DNA of 64,000 bases from the NCBI RefSeq assembly GCF_021173085.1, contig NZ_CP076412.1:992001-1056000 (forward strand), in the 5' to 3' direction. Position 1 is the first letter of the stretch; the number at the start of each line of letters is the position of its first letter. The notes under the pieces were generated by a model. The model worked only from the letters and a program-made list of their open reading frames with translations. It was not told the origin of the DNA and did not search any database. Positions 56,484 through 64,000 of this stretch are shown here, one piece after another. The DNA comes from Ralstonia wenshanensis (GTDB taxonomy: Bacteria > Pseudomonadota > Gammaproteobacteria > Burkholderiales > Burkholderiaceae). A program made the translations under genes and the position numbers.

Positions 56484-56630
56484 ATGAACACCGTCGCTCT
56501 CCAAGCCGCCCCCGCCTCGCGCCTCGCCCGTTTCTGGCAAATCGTGCGCCGTGAAGCCAGCCGCGCCGTTGCGCTGCACGTGGAAAGCTGCGGCATGATG
56601 GCCGAGCTGTATCGCCGTTCGGGCCACTAA
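56484..56630 (+). CDS. Small basic protein (48 aa)
   Basis: MNTVALQAAPASRLARFWQI begins a 48-residue frame behind AGAAGGAATCGCC. It has a Trp and several Arg in an amphipathic helix and ends YRRSGH. I do not recognise the family. The good ribosome site and the dyads upstream support that it is expressed. Confidence 0.65.
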   Translation: MNTVALQAAPASRLARFWQIVRREASRAVALHVESCGMMAELYRRSGH

Positions 56631-56696
56631 GCCGAAGCGCACAGTTCGTGCGAATACTGCGCCGCTCCATCTCGGGTGCGGCGCTGCAGACGCTGA

Positions 56697-57383
56697 TCAG
56701 GTCTCGCTCCACTGCCGCATCAGGTTGTGATACACGCCGATGAGCGTGCGGCGCGCGGTGGCATCCGCGTCGGTCTGGTTGAGCGTCTGGATGGCGTTGT
56801 CCAGGTCGAACAGCATGGCGCGCTGCGCGTCATCGCGAATCAGGCTTTGGATCCAGAAGAAGCTCGCTACGCGCACCCCACGCGTGATGGGCGTCACCTG
56901 ATGCAGGCTCGTTGCCGGATAGATGACCAAGTCGCCGGCATTGAGCTTGACGCTGTGCATGCCGTACGTGTCTTCAATCTGCAGTTCGCCGCCGTCATAG
57001 CTGGCGGGGTCTGACAGAAACAGCGTGGCCGAGATGTCAGTGCGCAACTTTGTACCGTTGTGCGGGTGGATGCGCACGCTGCCATCGACATGCGCGCCGA
57101 AGGTCATGCCCTCGCCGTAGCGGTTGAACATGGGCGGGTACACCACGTTCGGCAACGCCGCGCTGATGAAGCGTGGGTGCCGCTCCAGCACGCTCAGGAT
57201 GAGCTGCTGGCACTGCAGGGCCACTTCTGCGCCCTCATCAATCTGCTGGTTGACCTTGACCGGCGCCCCCGAATATCCAGCCGACACGCGGCCATCGACC
57301 CAGGCATCGCCCGCGTTATCGAGCAGATCGCGCAGCGCAGCCACCTGCGCGGCGTTGAAAACGTTCGGAATGCAGACAAGCAT
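56697..57383 (-). CDS. piuC: PiuC/PKHD-type Fe(II)/2-oxoglutarate dioxygenase
   Basis: A 228-aa dioxygenase. The metal site has His-x-Asp in GAHVDGSVR (about residue 95) and the later His in ATSLHQVTPITRGVR, whose Arg contacts 2-oxoglutarate. PiuC proteins are co-encoded with TonB siderophore receptors and expressed under iron limitation; their substrate is not settled. The receptor gene ends 48 bases upstream on the same strand. Confidence 0.88.
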   Translation of the reverse strand: MLVCIPNVFNAAQVAALRDLLDNAGDAWVDGRVSAGYSGAPVKVNQQIDEGAEVALQCQQLILSVLERHPRFISAALPNVVYPPMFNRYGEGMTFGAHVDGSVRIHPHNGTKLRTDISATLFLSDPASYDGGELQIEDTYGMHSVKLNAGDLVIYPATSLHQVTPITRGVRVASFFWIQSLIRDDAQRAMLFDLDNAIQTLNQTDADATARRTLIGVYHNLMRQWSET

Positions 57384-57431
57384 GGCGCTCGAAAGAAACG
57401 GGGATGCAGCCGGGGGCCCATCCCCCAGCCA

Positions 57432-59660
57432 TTACATCCGATACACCACCGAGAGCATCGCCGCACGGCCGGTGCCCGGCACGGCGCGACCGCCATCGGA
57501 CGGAATCAGCGCATCGTAATACGTCTTGTTGAACACGTTGAACAGGTTCAGCCGCACGTCGTATTTCGGCTGATGGTAGGCCAGCATTGCGTCCCAACGC
57601 ACGAAGCCGCCCGTCTGCACGGTGTTGGTGTTGTTGGCATACCGCTGGGACATGTAGAACGCGCCCGCACCCACTTCCCAGTTCGGCACAAAGGCGTAGC
57701 TCGTCCACACTGTGGCCGAATGCTTGGGCGTGTTGGCCGGCGTCATGCCCTGCGTGCCCGCGGCAATGCCATTGACGATCTGCGCATCCAGATACGTATA
57801 GCCCGCGAAGATCTGCAGCTTGTCGGTGACATGGCCCGTGGCACCCAGGCGCGCACCGCGCACGCGGATCTTGCCGGCCGACGTGTAGGTCGTGCTGTCG
57901 ATCTGTGTGCGGGCGTTGTCCTTGGTGATCTGGAACAGCGCCGAGCTGACCGACAGATCGCCGTTGAGCAGATCCCACTTGCCACCGGCTTCATACGACT
58001 TGTTCTTCTCCGGGTCCAACCCCTGCTGGCCCGTGGTACCCACGAGTTGTTCCAATGACGGGTTGAACGACGTGCCGTACGACACGTAGTACGACTGCCA
58101 GTCCGTCGGTTGCCAGATGCCGCCCAGGCGCGTGCTGACAAAGTTCACGCTCTGCTGCGCATACGGCAGCGCGGTGATCTTGGCCGACGCCGGCGTGTTC
58201 GCTGAATTCAGCGAGTTCGAAATGCTCGCCACATAGCGGTCGTAGCGCAGGCCCGCCACCGCCTTCCACTGCTTGGTGAATTCGATCGAATCGTTGAAGT
58301 ACGCAGCCACCGTGTTGGCCGAGCCGCCCTGCAGGTTGCCCAGGCTCGACGGCGTGCTGGCCGGAGACGTGGTGTAGCTCGGGCTGACCAGTGGCTCGCA
58401 CGAGACGAAGCCGCTTGTCATGCTCGACTGCGCCAGCGGCGTGCCGTTGCACGAGCCGTTGCGGTAATAGTTTTGGTTGTCGTAACCGTCGTGGCCGAAC
58501 TCGGTGCCGACCAGCAGCGTGTGCTTGACCGAACCCGTATCGAACTTGGCTGTCAGCTCGGTCTGATTGAACAGCGAATAGTCACGGATGCGGCGGTCAT
58601 GGCTTTGCAGGCGCACCGACAGCGCCGAGAGCGGCAGATTGCTGTTGGTCAATGCCGTGAACACGCCCGACGAATTGACCGTACCCACCGCGTTGGGCGC
58701 CGTCTCGCGCGCATCGGTCTGTACGTAATTGAACTGCGTCTGGTTACGCAGGCGCAGGTTGGGCGAGAACTTGTGATCGATATTCGCCGAGAACGACGCC
58801 ACGTCCTGCGTGGTGCGGTCATCGGTGTAGCCGTAGTACGTCTTGGGGCTGACGTTGACCGGGTGGCCGTTGAGGTTGGGCAGGCCGTAATCGGGCATGT
58901 CGCGGTTGTGCTGCAGCAGCGCGGACAGCGTCACCTCGGTTGGCGTGCCGATGCCGAAACGCCACGACGGCGCGATGCCGAAATCCTGCGCGGTCATTTC
59001 GTCGCGCGTGCTCGTCTTGCCGTTCTGCGCCATCGCGGCGATGCGGAAGGCGGAGGTATCGGACGTCGGCGTGTTGACGTCGGCGGTGGCGCGCACGAGG
59101 CCGTTGGTCGTGACCGAACCGGTGATTTCCGTGGCCGCCTTCAGCTTCGGCTTCTTCGTCACCTGGTTGATGACGCCGCCCGTTGAACCGCGGCCAAACA
59201 GCATCGACGATGGGCCCATCAGCACTTCCACCGAATCGAGGGCGAACAGGTCGCGGTAGTACTGGCCGCGATCACGGAAGCCATCAAGGTAGATGTCGGT
59301 ACGCGCCGAGAACCCGTTCAGGTTGATGTTGTTGCCGATCTGCCCGCCTTCGGCCGCACCGATGGTGATGCCCGGCACGTTGCGTAGCGCATCGGCCAGC
59401 GAGCTGCCGCCTTGCGCATCGGTCAGCGCCTTGGGCACGACCGTCACCGATTGCGGCACATCGCGCAGGTTCTCGGGCAGCTTCGAGATGGAGCTTTTGG
59501 CGGCGTTGTAGTCGTCGCGCGGGGCAGACCCCTTCACAACGGCTTCCGGCAACGTGGTGGTGGCCGGTGCCTGGGCTAGCGTGGCCTGCTGGGCAAGTGC
59601 GACGGTGGGGGTGGCAAACAGGGCCAACAGGGCGCTGGCGACGGGCGTGCGGCGGTTCAT
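57432..59660 (-). CDS. TonB-dependent catecholate siderophore receptor
   Basis: A 742-aa outer-membrane receptor. A signal peptide (about 1-25) is followed by the plug (about 55-165; LRDVPQSVTVVPKALTDAQGG, ADALRNVPGITIGAAEGGQIG, LFGRGSTGGVINQVTKKP) and a 22-strand barrel that ends in VLSVVYRM-like aromatic residues. It should carry an iron-loaded siderophore, most likely of catecholate type as judged by its PiuC partner. It lacks the extra N-terminal signalling domain of FecA-type receptors, so it is not the missing PrhA/FecA partner of the sigma factor at 2.6 kb. A Fur-like box lies upstream. Confidence 0.9.
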   Translation of the reverse strand: MNRRTPVASALLALFATPTVALAQQATLAQAPATTTLPEAVVKGSAPRDDYNAAKSSISKLPENLRDVPQSVTVVPKALTDAQGGSSLADALRNVPGITIGAAEGGQIGNNINLNGFSARTDIYLDGFRDRGQYYRDLFALDSVEVLMGPSSMLFGRGSTGGVINQVTKKPKLKAATEITGSVTTNGLVRATADVNTPTSDTSAFRIAAMAQNGKTSTRDEMTAQDFGIAPSWRFGIGTPTEVTLSALLQHNRDMPDYGLPNLNGHPVNVSPKTYYGYTDDRTTQDVASFSANIDHKFSPNLRLRNQTQFNYVQTDARETAPNAVGTVNSSGVFTALTNSNLPLSALSVRLQSHDRRIRDYSLFNQTELTAKFDTGSVKHTLLVGTEFGHDGYDNQNYYRNGSCNGTPLAQSSMTSGFVSCEPLVSPSYTTSPASTPSSLGNLQGGSANTVAAYFNDSIEFTKQWKAVAGLRYDRYVASISNSLNSANTPASAKITALPYAQQSVNFVSTRLGGIWQPTDWQSYYVSYGTSFNPSLEQLVGTTGQQGLDPEKNKSYEAGGKWDLLNGDLSVSSALFQITKDNARTQIDSTTYTSAGKIRVRGARLGATGHVTDKLQIFAGYTYLDAQIVNGIAAGTQGMTPANTPKHSATVWTSYAFVPNWEVGAGAFYMSQRYANNTNTVQTGGFVRWDAMLAYHQPKYDVRLNLFNVFNKTYYDALIPSDGGRAVPGTGRAAMLSVVYRM

Positions 59661-59770
59661 TGCGTGGTTTCTCCGGCGGCGCTCTTCTATTGAGTGCCAG
59701 CCGCTCCGGAACGCCCTCCTGCGCCCGTGCCGCCGTGCACGAGAGCGCACTACGAATTGCGGACGCAAAT

Positions 59771-59789
59771 ATAAATGATAACGATTCGC
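59771..59789 (-). promoter_or_regulatory. Fur box upstream of the TonB receptor
   Basis: ATAAATGATAACGATTCGC matches the 19-bp Fur consensus GATAATGATAATCATTATC at about 12 positions, with the central ATGATAA intact. It is about 110 bases before the receptor start. Confidence 0.7.
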
Positions 59790-59936
59790 AACAGCAACAA
59801 AATGTCGCAAAAACTCCTGAAAGTTCCCGGAAACGCACAATTCAAAGAGGCTTATAGAGCGCTTTTCCTTGGATTTAGCTGACTTGGCAAGCTTGCCCTC
59901 AAGGAATATCTGTGGTCAGGCGCCTCCCCAACCAGC

Positions 59937-59956
59937 AAAGCGTACCTATTTCTGCG
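59937..59956 (-). repeat. 20-bp repeat, copy 1
   Basis: CGCAGAAAYRGGTACGCTTT on the minus strand, overlapping the stop codon of the ClC gene. Confidence 0.8.
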
Positions 59957-61349
59957 TGCTCGGTGAGGGCGATGGAAGGTGCTGCGCATCGTCGCCAGCA
60001 TCTGCACGGTTGCGCGCCAGCGCACGCGCATACACCGACGGCGCACCGGCTGCATGTGCCGTCACATAGCCGGTAATACACGCCAACATGAGTGGCAGCA
60101 CCACCTGATACGACAGCGTCATCTCGAAGATCATCAGGATCGACATGAGCGGCGCATGGGTGGTGGCTGCCAGCAGCGCACCCATACCGACCACCGCGTA
60201 GCTGACCGGCACCGGCGCAGCACCCGGCAGCAGCGCGTGCATGCCCGTGCCGTACAGCAAACCGAGCGCAGCGCCACAGAACAGCGTGGGTGTGAACACG
60301 CCACCCACGGCGCCAGAGCCCGCGCTCGACGCCGTCGCCACCACCTTGCAGATCAGCACCAGCGCCACCGTCTGCCAGAGCCACGGCTCGTGCAGAAAGC
60401 TATTGACCACGCTGTAGCCGTTGCCCCAGACCTCGGGCACGCCCGTGGACAGCGCACCGACAATCAACCCGCCGGCCGCCAATCGCAGCGTGAGCGGCAG
60501 CTTGGTCTGTGCAAACGCATCACGCGCGCGGTCGATCAGCCCCAGCAGCAGCGGCCCCACCATCCCCGCCGCCAAACCAAGGCCCAGATACGTCAGCACT
60601 TCCCAGCCGGAGACGAAATCGAAGTGCGGCATCTCGTAGACCGCCCCGTACCCGAAGAACTGGCGCACCACGATATCGGCGGTGACAGCCGCCACCAGCA
60701 GCGGCCCGAGCGTTGCCGTGGTGATGACGCCGAACACGATTTCACAGACAAACACGGCGCCCGAGATGGGCGCGTTGTAGGCAGAGGTGATGCCAGCGGC
60801 CGCACCGCAGGCGACCAGCAGACGCAGTTGCTCGACCGGCACCGGCGTCCAGCGCCGCAGTACCCGGCCGACCAGCGAGCCGCACATTGCTGCCAGTTGC
60901 ACCATCGGCCCTTCGCGCCCGATCGACGCGCCGCTGGCCACGGAGCACAACGACGACGCACTGCGCACCAGGCTCTGGCGCGCGCTGAGCACGCCATGGC
61001 CCACGGCAATGGCTTCCATATAGTCTTCCGAGCCTTTTCGGGGGATCCACTTCAGGCCCACCTGCAAGGTGATGCCTGCCAGCAGTCCACCTACCGTCGG
61101 CACCAACAGACGCGCCCACCATGGCAGCGCGCGTGCCGTGGCCACCAAACCCTGGTCCGTACCGGAGAGCCACCATTGCAGATGGCGCAGGCACTCGCGA
61201 AACAGGATCGTCGACAAGGCGCCTGCGCAGCCGATCACCCCGGCGATCACGAACACCAGATGCTCGCGACCGAACGGCAGCCGGGCAGTCGCGCGCCGCC
61301 ACCATGGCTGGCGCGGCACTTCAGATTGAGGCGGCGGCGTGTCGGTCAT
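59946..61349 (-). CDS. ClC-family chloride channel/antiporter
   Basis: A 467-aa membrane protein with the ClC selectivity segments GREGPMVQ (about 145) and GSGAVGGVFTPTLF (about 340). The first region reads GASIGREGP, so the Glu that gates transport is kept, as in H+/Cl- exchangers. The ATG at 61349 is preferred because the longer frame is not protein-like. Its stop codon lies inside one copy of the local 20-bp repeat. Confidence 0.88.
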   Translation of the reverse strand: MTDTPPPQSEVPRQPWWRRATARLPFGREHLVFVIAGVIGCAGALSTILFRECLRHLQWWLSGTDQGLVATARALPWWARLLVPTVGGLLAGITLQVGLKWIPRKGSEDYMEAIAVGHGVLSARQSLVRSASSLCSVASGASIGREGPMVQLAAMCGSLVGRVLRRWTPVPVEQLRLLVACGAAAGITSAYNAPISGAVFVCEIVFGVITTATLGPLLVAAVTADIVVRQFFGYGAVYEMPHFDFVSGWEVLTYLGLGLAAGMVGPLLLGLIDRARDAFAQTKLPLTLRLAAGGLIVGALSTGVPEVWGNGYSVVNSFLHEPWLWQTVALVLICKVVATASSAGSGAVGGVFTPTLFCGAALGLLYGTGMHALLPGAAPVPVSYAVVGMGALLAATTHAPLMSILMIFEMTLSYQVVLPLMLACITGYVTAHAAGAPSVYARALARNRADAGDDAQHLPSPSPSTQK

Positions 61350-61401
61350 GTCGGTTCGCGCAAGGACAAGCCGACATGATAGCGGCGGCGCCGCACCGGT
61401 T

Positions 61402-61719
61402 TTAAGTCGACGTCGCGACCAGGGCGTCTGGCAACCACGCCTGCGGTGTATCAGCACTCCGACGATTCGGGCCCCAGGCAATGACGCGCGCCTGCACGAG
61501 GTTTTCGATGACGAAAGGGTCGCGCGCGACGATGTCGTCGATCTCTTCGCGGGATTCGGCACGCGCCAGGATGCCGCCGCCCTCACGCGGGAAGAACGGC
61601 CCCGACATCAGGAAGTGGCCGCTCGCATAGTGCGCGTCCAGATGCGCGCGGTGCGCAGGCAGCACCCGATCGAGTGCTTCGAGCGGTGCGGTGTAGTTGA
61701 AAAGAATCAGGTACAGCAT
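61402..61719 (-). CDS. YciI-like protein
   Basis: A 105-aa ferredoxin-like small protein (LPAHRAHLDAHYASGHFLMSGPFFPREGGGILARAESREEIDDIVARDPF). The conserved His and Asp of YciI-type proteins are present. The family has no settled function; some members are dehalogenase-like. GGAG precedes the start. Confidence 0.8.
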   Translation of the reverse strand: MLYLILFNYTAPLEALDRVLPAHRAHLDAHYASGHFLMSGPFFPREGGGILARAESREEIDDIVARDPFVIENLVQARVIAWGPNRRSADTPQAWLPDALVATST

Positions 61720-61797
61720 GCGATGGCTCCTTGTGGGATGAGGTCAAACCTTCGAAACGCGAGACCTGGCAGCGTGAAGCAACGATGCTGAGTGTCC

Positions 61798-61817
61798 CGC
61801 AGAAATGGGTACGCTTT
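61798..61817 (+). repeat. 20-bp repeat, copy 2
   Basis: CGCAGAAAYRGGTACGCTTT in the gap between the quinone oxidoreductase and YciI genes. Confidence 0.8.
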
Positions 61818-61846
61818 GTACGGAAACCCTTCGGCGCGCGGGGTTC

Positions 61847-62845
61847 TCAAGGGCGCAAGAGCAACGCCCCTGAGGTCTGTGCGGCTTCCAGCGCGGCGTG
61901 CGCGGCGGCCGCATCTTCCAACGCATAGGTACCGCCCACCGGCACGCGCACGCCATCCAGCATGCGTTGCAATGCCGCCTGCGCTCCAGTTCGGTAGTTC
62001 GACAGTTCGGCCATGTAGCGGAATACGCCCGGCCGCGCCAGCGCGATGGAGCGCGACGGTCCAAGCGCCGCAAGATCGACGACATCCGTTTGGGCGTTGC
62101 CGACATCGCCCGCCTGACCGATGCTGGCCACCACGCCGAACGGCCGCGTCACCGCCAACGAGGTCTGCAGCATCGCGCCGCCAATGCCGTCGATCACGTA
62201 GTCGACGCCTTCCCCGCCGGTAAGCTGCAGCACGGCTTCGCGCACATCCTGCTGGCGATGCAGCACAACGTGGTCTGCGCCGTGGCCCAGCGCGACGGCG
62301 GCCTTGGCTTCGCTGCCAACCGTGCCGATCACACGCGCACCCTGGCGCTTGGCCCACTGCACCAGCAACACGCCCAGGCCGCCGGCTGCAGCGTGTACGA
62401 GCAGCGTATCGCCGGCGCGCGTCTGCCGTACCCGCGTCAGCAGCATGTGCGCGGTAATGCCGCGAACCAACGTGGCCGCGACGGTTTGGTCATCAAGGGC
62501 TTCCGGCAAGGCAATCGCCCGTTCGGCCGGGATGTTGCGGTGGCTGGCGTAGCCGCCGGGCGCGCCGTCCATCAGGCCGGCCCAGGCCACGCGCTGTCCA
62601 ACGACAAAGCCGCGCACTTCCGACCCCATCGCTTCCACCACGCCAACGCCCTCTACCCCGAGCACCGCTGGGAATGCCGGCACCGGGTACAGCCCGACAC
62701 GGTGATACACGTCGACAAAGTTCACGCCGATGGCCGTGTGCCGCACCGTCAACGCGTTCGGCGCAGGCGGCGCCAACATCAGGCTGGCGGGCCGCAAACC
62801 CAATGCCGGACCGGGTTCGCGCAGTTGGATCACCTTGGCATGCAT
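61847..62845 (-). CDS. NADPH:quinone oxidoreductase (QOR type)
   Basis: A 332-aa MDR enzyme without zinc ligands. VRHTAIGVNFVDVYHRVGLYP and VHAAAGGLGVLLVQWAKRQGARVIGTVGS are the QOR substrate and NADPH regions. It reduces quinones. The LysR gene is divergent, with one copy of the 20-bp repeat in the gap. Confidence 0.88.
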   Translation of the reverse strand: MHAKVIQLREPGPALGLRPASLMLAPPAPNALTVRHTAIGVNFVDVYHRVGLYPVPAFPAVLGVEGVGVVEAMGSEVRGFVVGQRVAWAGLMDGAPGGYASHRNIPAERAIALPEALDDQTVAATLVRGITAHMLLTRVRQTRAGDTLLVHAAAGGLGVLLVQWAKRQGARVIGTVGSEAKAAVALGHGADHVVLHRQQDVREAVLQLTGGEGVDYVIDGIGGAMLQTSLAVTRPFGVVASIGQAGDVGNAQTDVVDLAALGPSRSIALARPGVFRYMAELSNYRTGAQAALQRMLDGVRVPVGGTYALEDAAAAHAALEAAQTSGALLLRP

Positions 62846-62857
62846 GGCAAAAGTCCT

Positions 62858-62877
62858 CGCAGAAATAGGTACGCTTT
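62858..62877 (+). repeat. 20-bp repeat, copy 3
   Basis: CGCAGAAAYRGGTACGCTTT between the divergent quinone oxidoreductase and LysR genes, 13 bases from the oxidoreductase start. Confidence 0.8.
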
Positions 62878-62975
62878 TCGGTTTGGTGGATGACGGGTAC
62901 TGCGTTCGTCACGTTGTGAAAGAAGCGTAATCCGTTCAGAATCACCCGGGAATTCACAAAAACCGATCAGCTTCT

Positions 62976-63923
62976 GTGCAAAAAAGCCCAGGTTGGCCAA
63001 AAAATGCGCGCGCCCCGGCGCGTGCGGCGGCGGCCGAACCTTCCTCTTCCTTGCAGTGGGATGACGTGCGCTACTTTCTCGTGCTGGCGCGCGAGGGCAG
63101 CTTGTCAGCTGCTGCGCGGCGGCTGGCGGTGGAACACACCACGGTAGCGCGGCGTGCCGATGCCTTGGAGCAATCGTTGGGCGTGCGCCTGTTCGACCGC
63201 CTGCCGCGCGGCTGGCGCCTGACCGCTGAAGGCAACGCACTGGCCGAGCGCGCTGAGCGCATGGAGCAGGAAGCCGCCGGCTTTGCGCGTGCGGCAGCGG
63301 GCGCGGGCAGCTTGCGCGGGACGGTGCGTATCTCCGCGCCACCCACGGTGGCCAGCCACATCATTGCGCCAAACCTGGCGACACTGCGCCGGCAATGGCC
63401 CGGCATCGACCTCGTGCTGCTGGGCGAAAAGCGCAACGCCAACCTGATGGCGCACGAAGCCGACCTGGCAGTGCGCTTGTCGCGTCCGACGTCATCGACC
63501 TTGGCGACACGGCCATTGGGCGACCTCGGCTACGGTCTGTACGCCACCGCAGAAGTGCTCGCACGCCCCGAAGCCGAATGGGAATTCATCGGCTACGACG
63601 AAAACCTGCGCCACGTCCCGCAACAGCGCTGGCTGGACAACTACGCAGGCGAACGTCGCGTGGTCTTGCGCTGCAGCGATCTGGCCGCGATGCACCAGGC
63701 AGCGCTGGCCGGACTGGGTGTCGCGGCGCTGCCTCACCTGCTTGGTGCGCCCGCAGAAACGGGTACGCTTTTGCGCCGATTGCCCATCGACGACCCTGCG
63801 TTGCATCGAGAAATCTGGTTGGTGATCCACCCCGACGTTCGACGATCACCGCGCGTGCGGGCGGTGGCCGACGCATTGATCGCGCTGTTCGACGCACAGC
63901 GCCACGTCTTGGCAGGGATTTGA
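62976..63923 (+). CDS. LysR-family regulator
   Basis: A 315-aa LTTR (FLVLAREGSLSAAARRLAVEHTTVARRADALEQSLGVRLFDRLPRG, then a substrate domain). The GTG start at 62976 has no clear ribosome site and the first 28 residues are Ala/Arg-rich, so the true start may be later. A copy of the 20-bp repeat lies inside its coding sequence near the end (AETGTLL), another just after its stop. It probably controls the divergent quinone oxidoreductase. Confidence 0.82.
   Translation: MQKSPGWPKNARAPARAAAAEPSSSLQWDDVRYFLVLAREGSLSAAARRLAVEHTTVARRADALEQSLGVRLFDRLPRGWRLTAEGNALAERAERMEQEAAGFARAAAGAGSLRGTVRISAPPTVASHIIAPNLATLRRQWPGIDLVLLGEKRNANLMAHEADLAVRLSRPTSSTLATRPLGDLGYGLYATAEVLARPEAEWEFIGYDENLRHVPQQRWLDNYAGERRVVLRCSDLAAMHQAALAGLGVAALPHLLGAPAETGTLLRRLPIDDPALHREIWLVIHPDVRRSPRVRAVADALIALFDAQRHVLAGI
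63752..63771 (+). repeat. 20-bp repeat, copy 4 (inside the LysR gene)
   Basis: CGCAGAAAYRGGTACGCTTT within the LysR coding sequence, where it encodes part of PAETGTLLR. Confidence 0.8.
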
Positions 63924-63928
63924 ACGTA

Positions 63929-63948
63929 CGCAGAAACGGGTACGCTTT
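63929..63948 (+). repeat. 20-bp repeat, copy 5
   Basis: CGCAGAAAYRGGTACGCTTT five bases after the LysR stop codon. Confidence 0.8.
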
Positions 63949-64000
63949 TGGATGAAAATGAACCGCAAACCCAATGGATATGCGGTTCTTACGCCTCGGC

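Overview
The window looks like a Ralstonia replicon of the R. pickettii group, probably the second chromosome. I infer this from the high-GC coding style, an OXA-22-type class D beta-lactamase, and promoters of the Ralstonia hrpII type (TTCG-N16-TTCG). All names come from reading the sequence; no database was searched.

1-21 kb is type III secretion territory. The first four genes match the Prh/HrpG cascade of R. solanacearum: an OmpR-type HrpG-like regulator, a LuxR-type PrhJ-like regulator, a FecR-like PrhR and an ECF sigma factor PrhI. PrhA and the secretion apparatus are not in the window, so the apparatus may lie to the left. Next come a CesT-type chaperone with a 1251-aa putative effector, a leucine-rich-repeat putative effector, an IagB/Hpa2-type lytic transglycosylase, a FimV-like protein, two lipoproteins, and a 1441-aa second large putative effector. 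Four hrpII boxes, each with a YANNNT -10 element 32-33 bp downstream, sit in front of the chaperone/effector pair, the LRR gene, the transglycosylase and the second large effector. This ties them into one HrpB-type regulon.

21-33 kb is metabolic. It has an MFS remnant, an aromatic-acid MFS transporter behind a palindromic operator, and an eight-gene operon whose core is a 2-aminobenzoyl-CoA (or salicylyl-CoA) monooxygenase/reductase. The operon also encodes a CoA ligase, acyl-CoA dehydrogenase, enoyl-CoA hydratase, SDR, thioesterase, RidA and a MarR regulator, and ends at a clear terminator. A dienelactone-hydrolase-type gene and a tautomerase-like gene follow.

33-48 kb holds regulators and redox enzymes (GlxA-type AraC, TetR with its own operators, LysR, WrbA-like), then an unusual phased repeat array at 38.76-39.12 kb, a hybrid histidine kinase broken by two one-base insertions, an intact RsbRD-type kinase, a DUF3311/sodium-solute-symporter pair, an MFS pump with an ArsR-type regulator, and the beta-lactamase.

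49-64 kb holds tRNA-Leu(CAG), a D-threonine aldolase/HAD/LysR/proline iminopeptidase block, a TetR gene with a rifampicin-phosphotransferase-like gene, an iron module (PiuC plus TonB receptor behind a Fur-like box), a ClC chloride channel, YciI, a quinone oxidoreductase and a LysR gene. A 20-bp sequence recurs five times in the last 4 kb.

Most notable: the compact Prh-HrpG-effector locus with four consistent hrpII promoters, the 18-unit array of 7-bp dyads at two-helical-turn spacing, and the five-copy 20-bp repeat.
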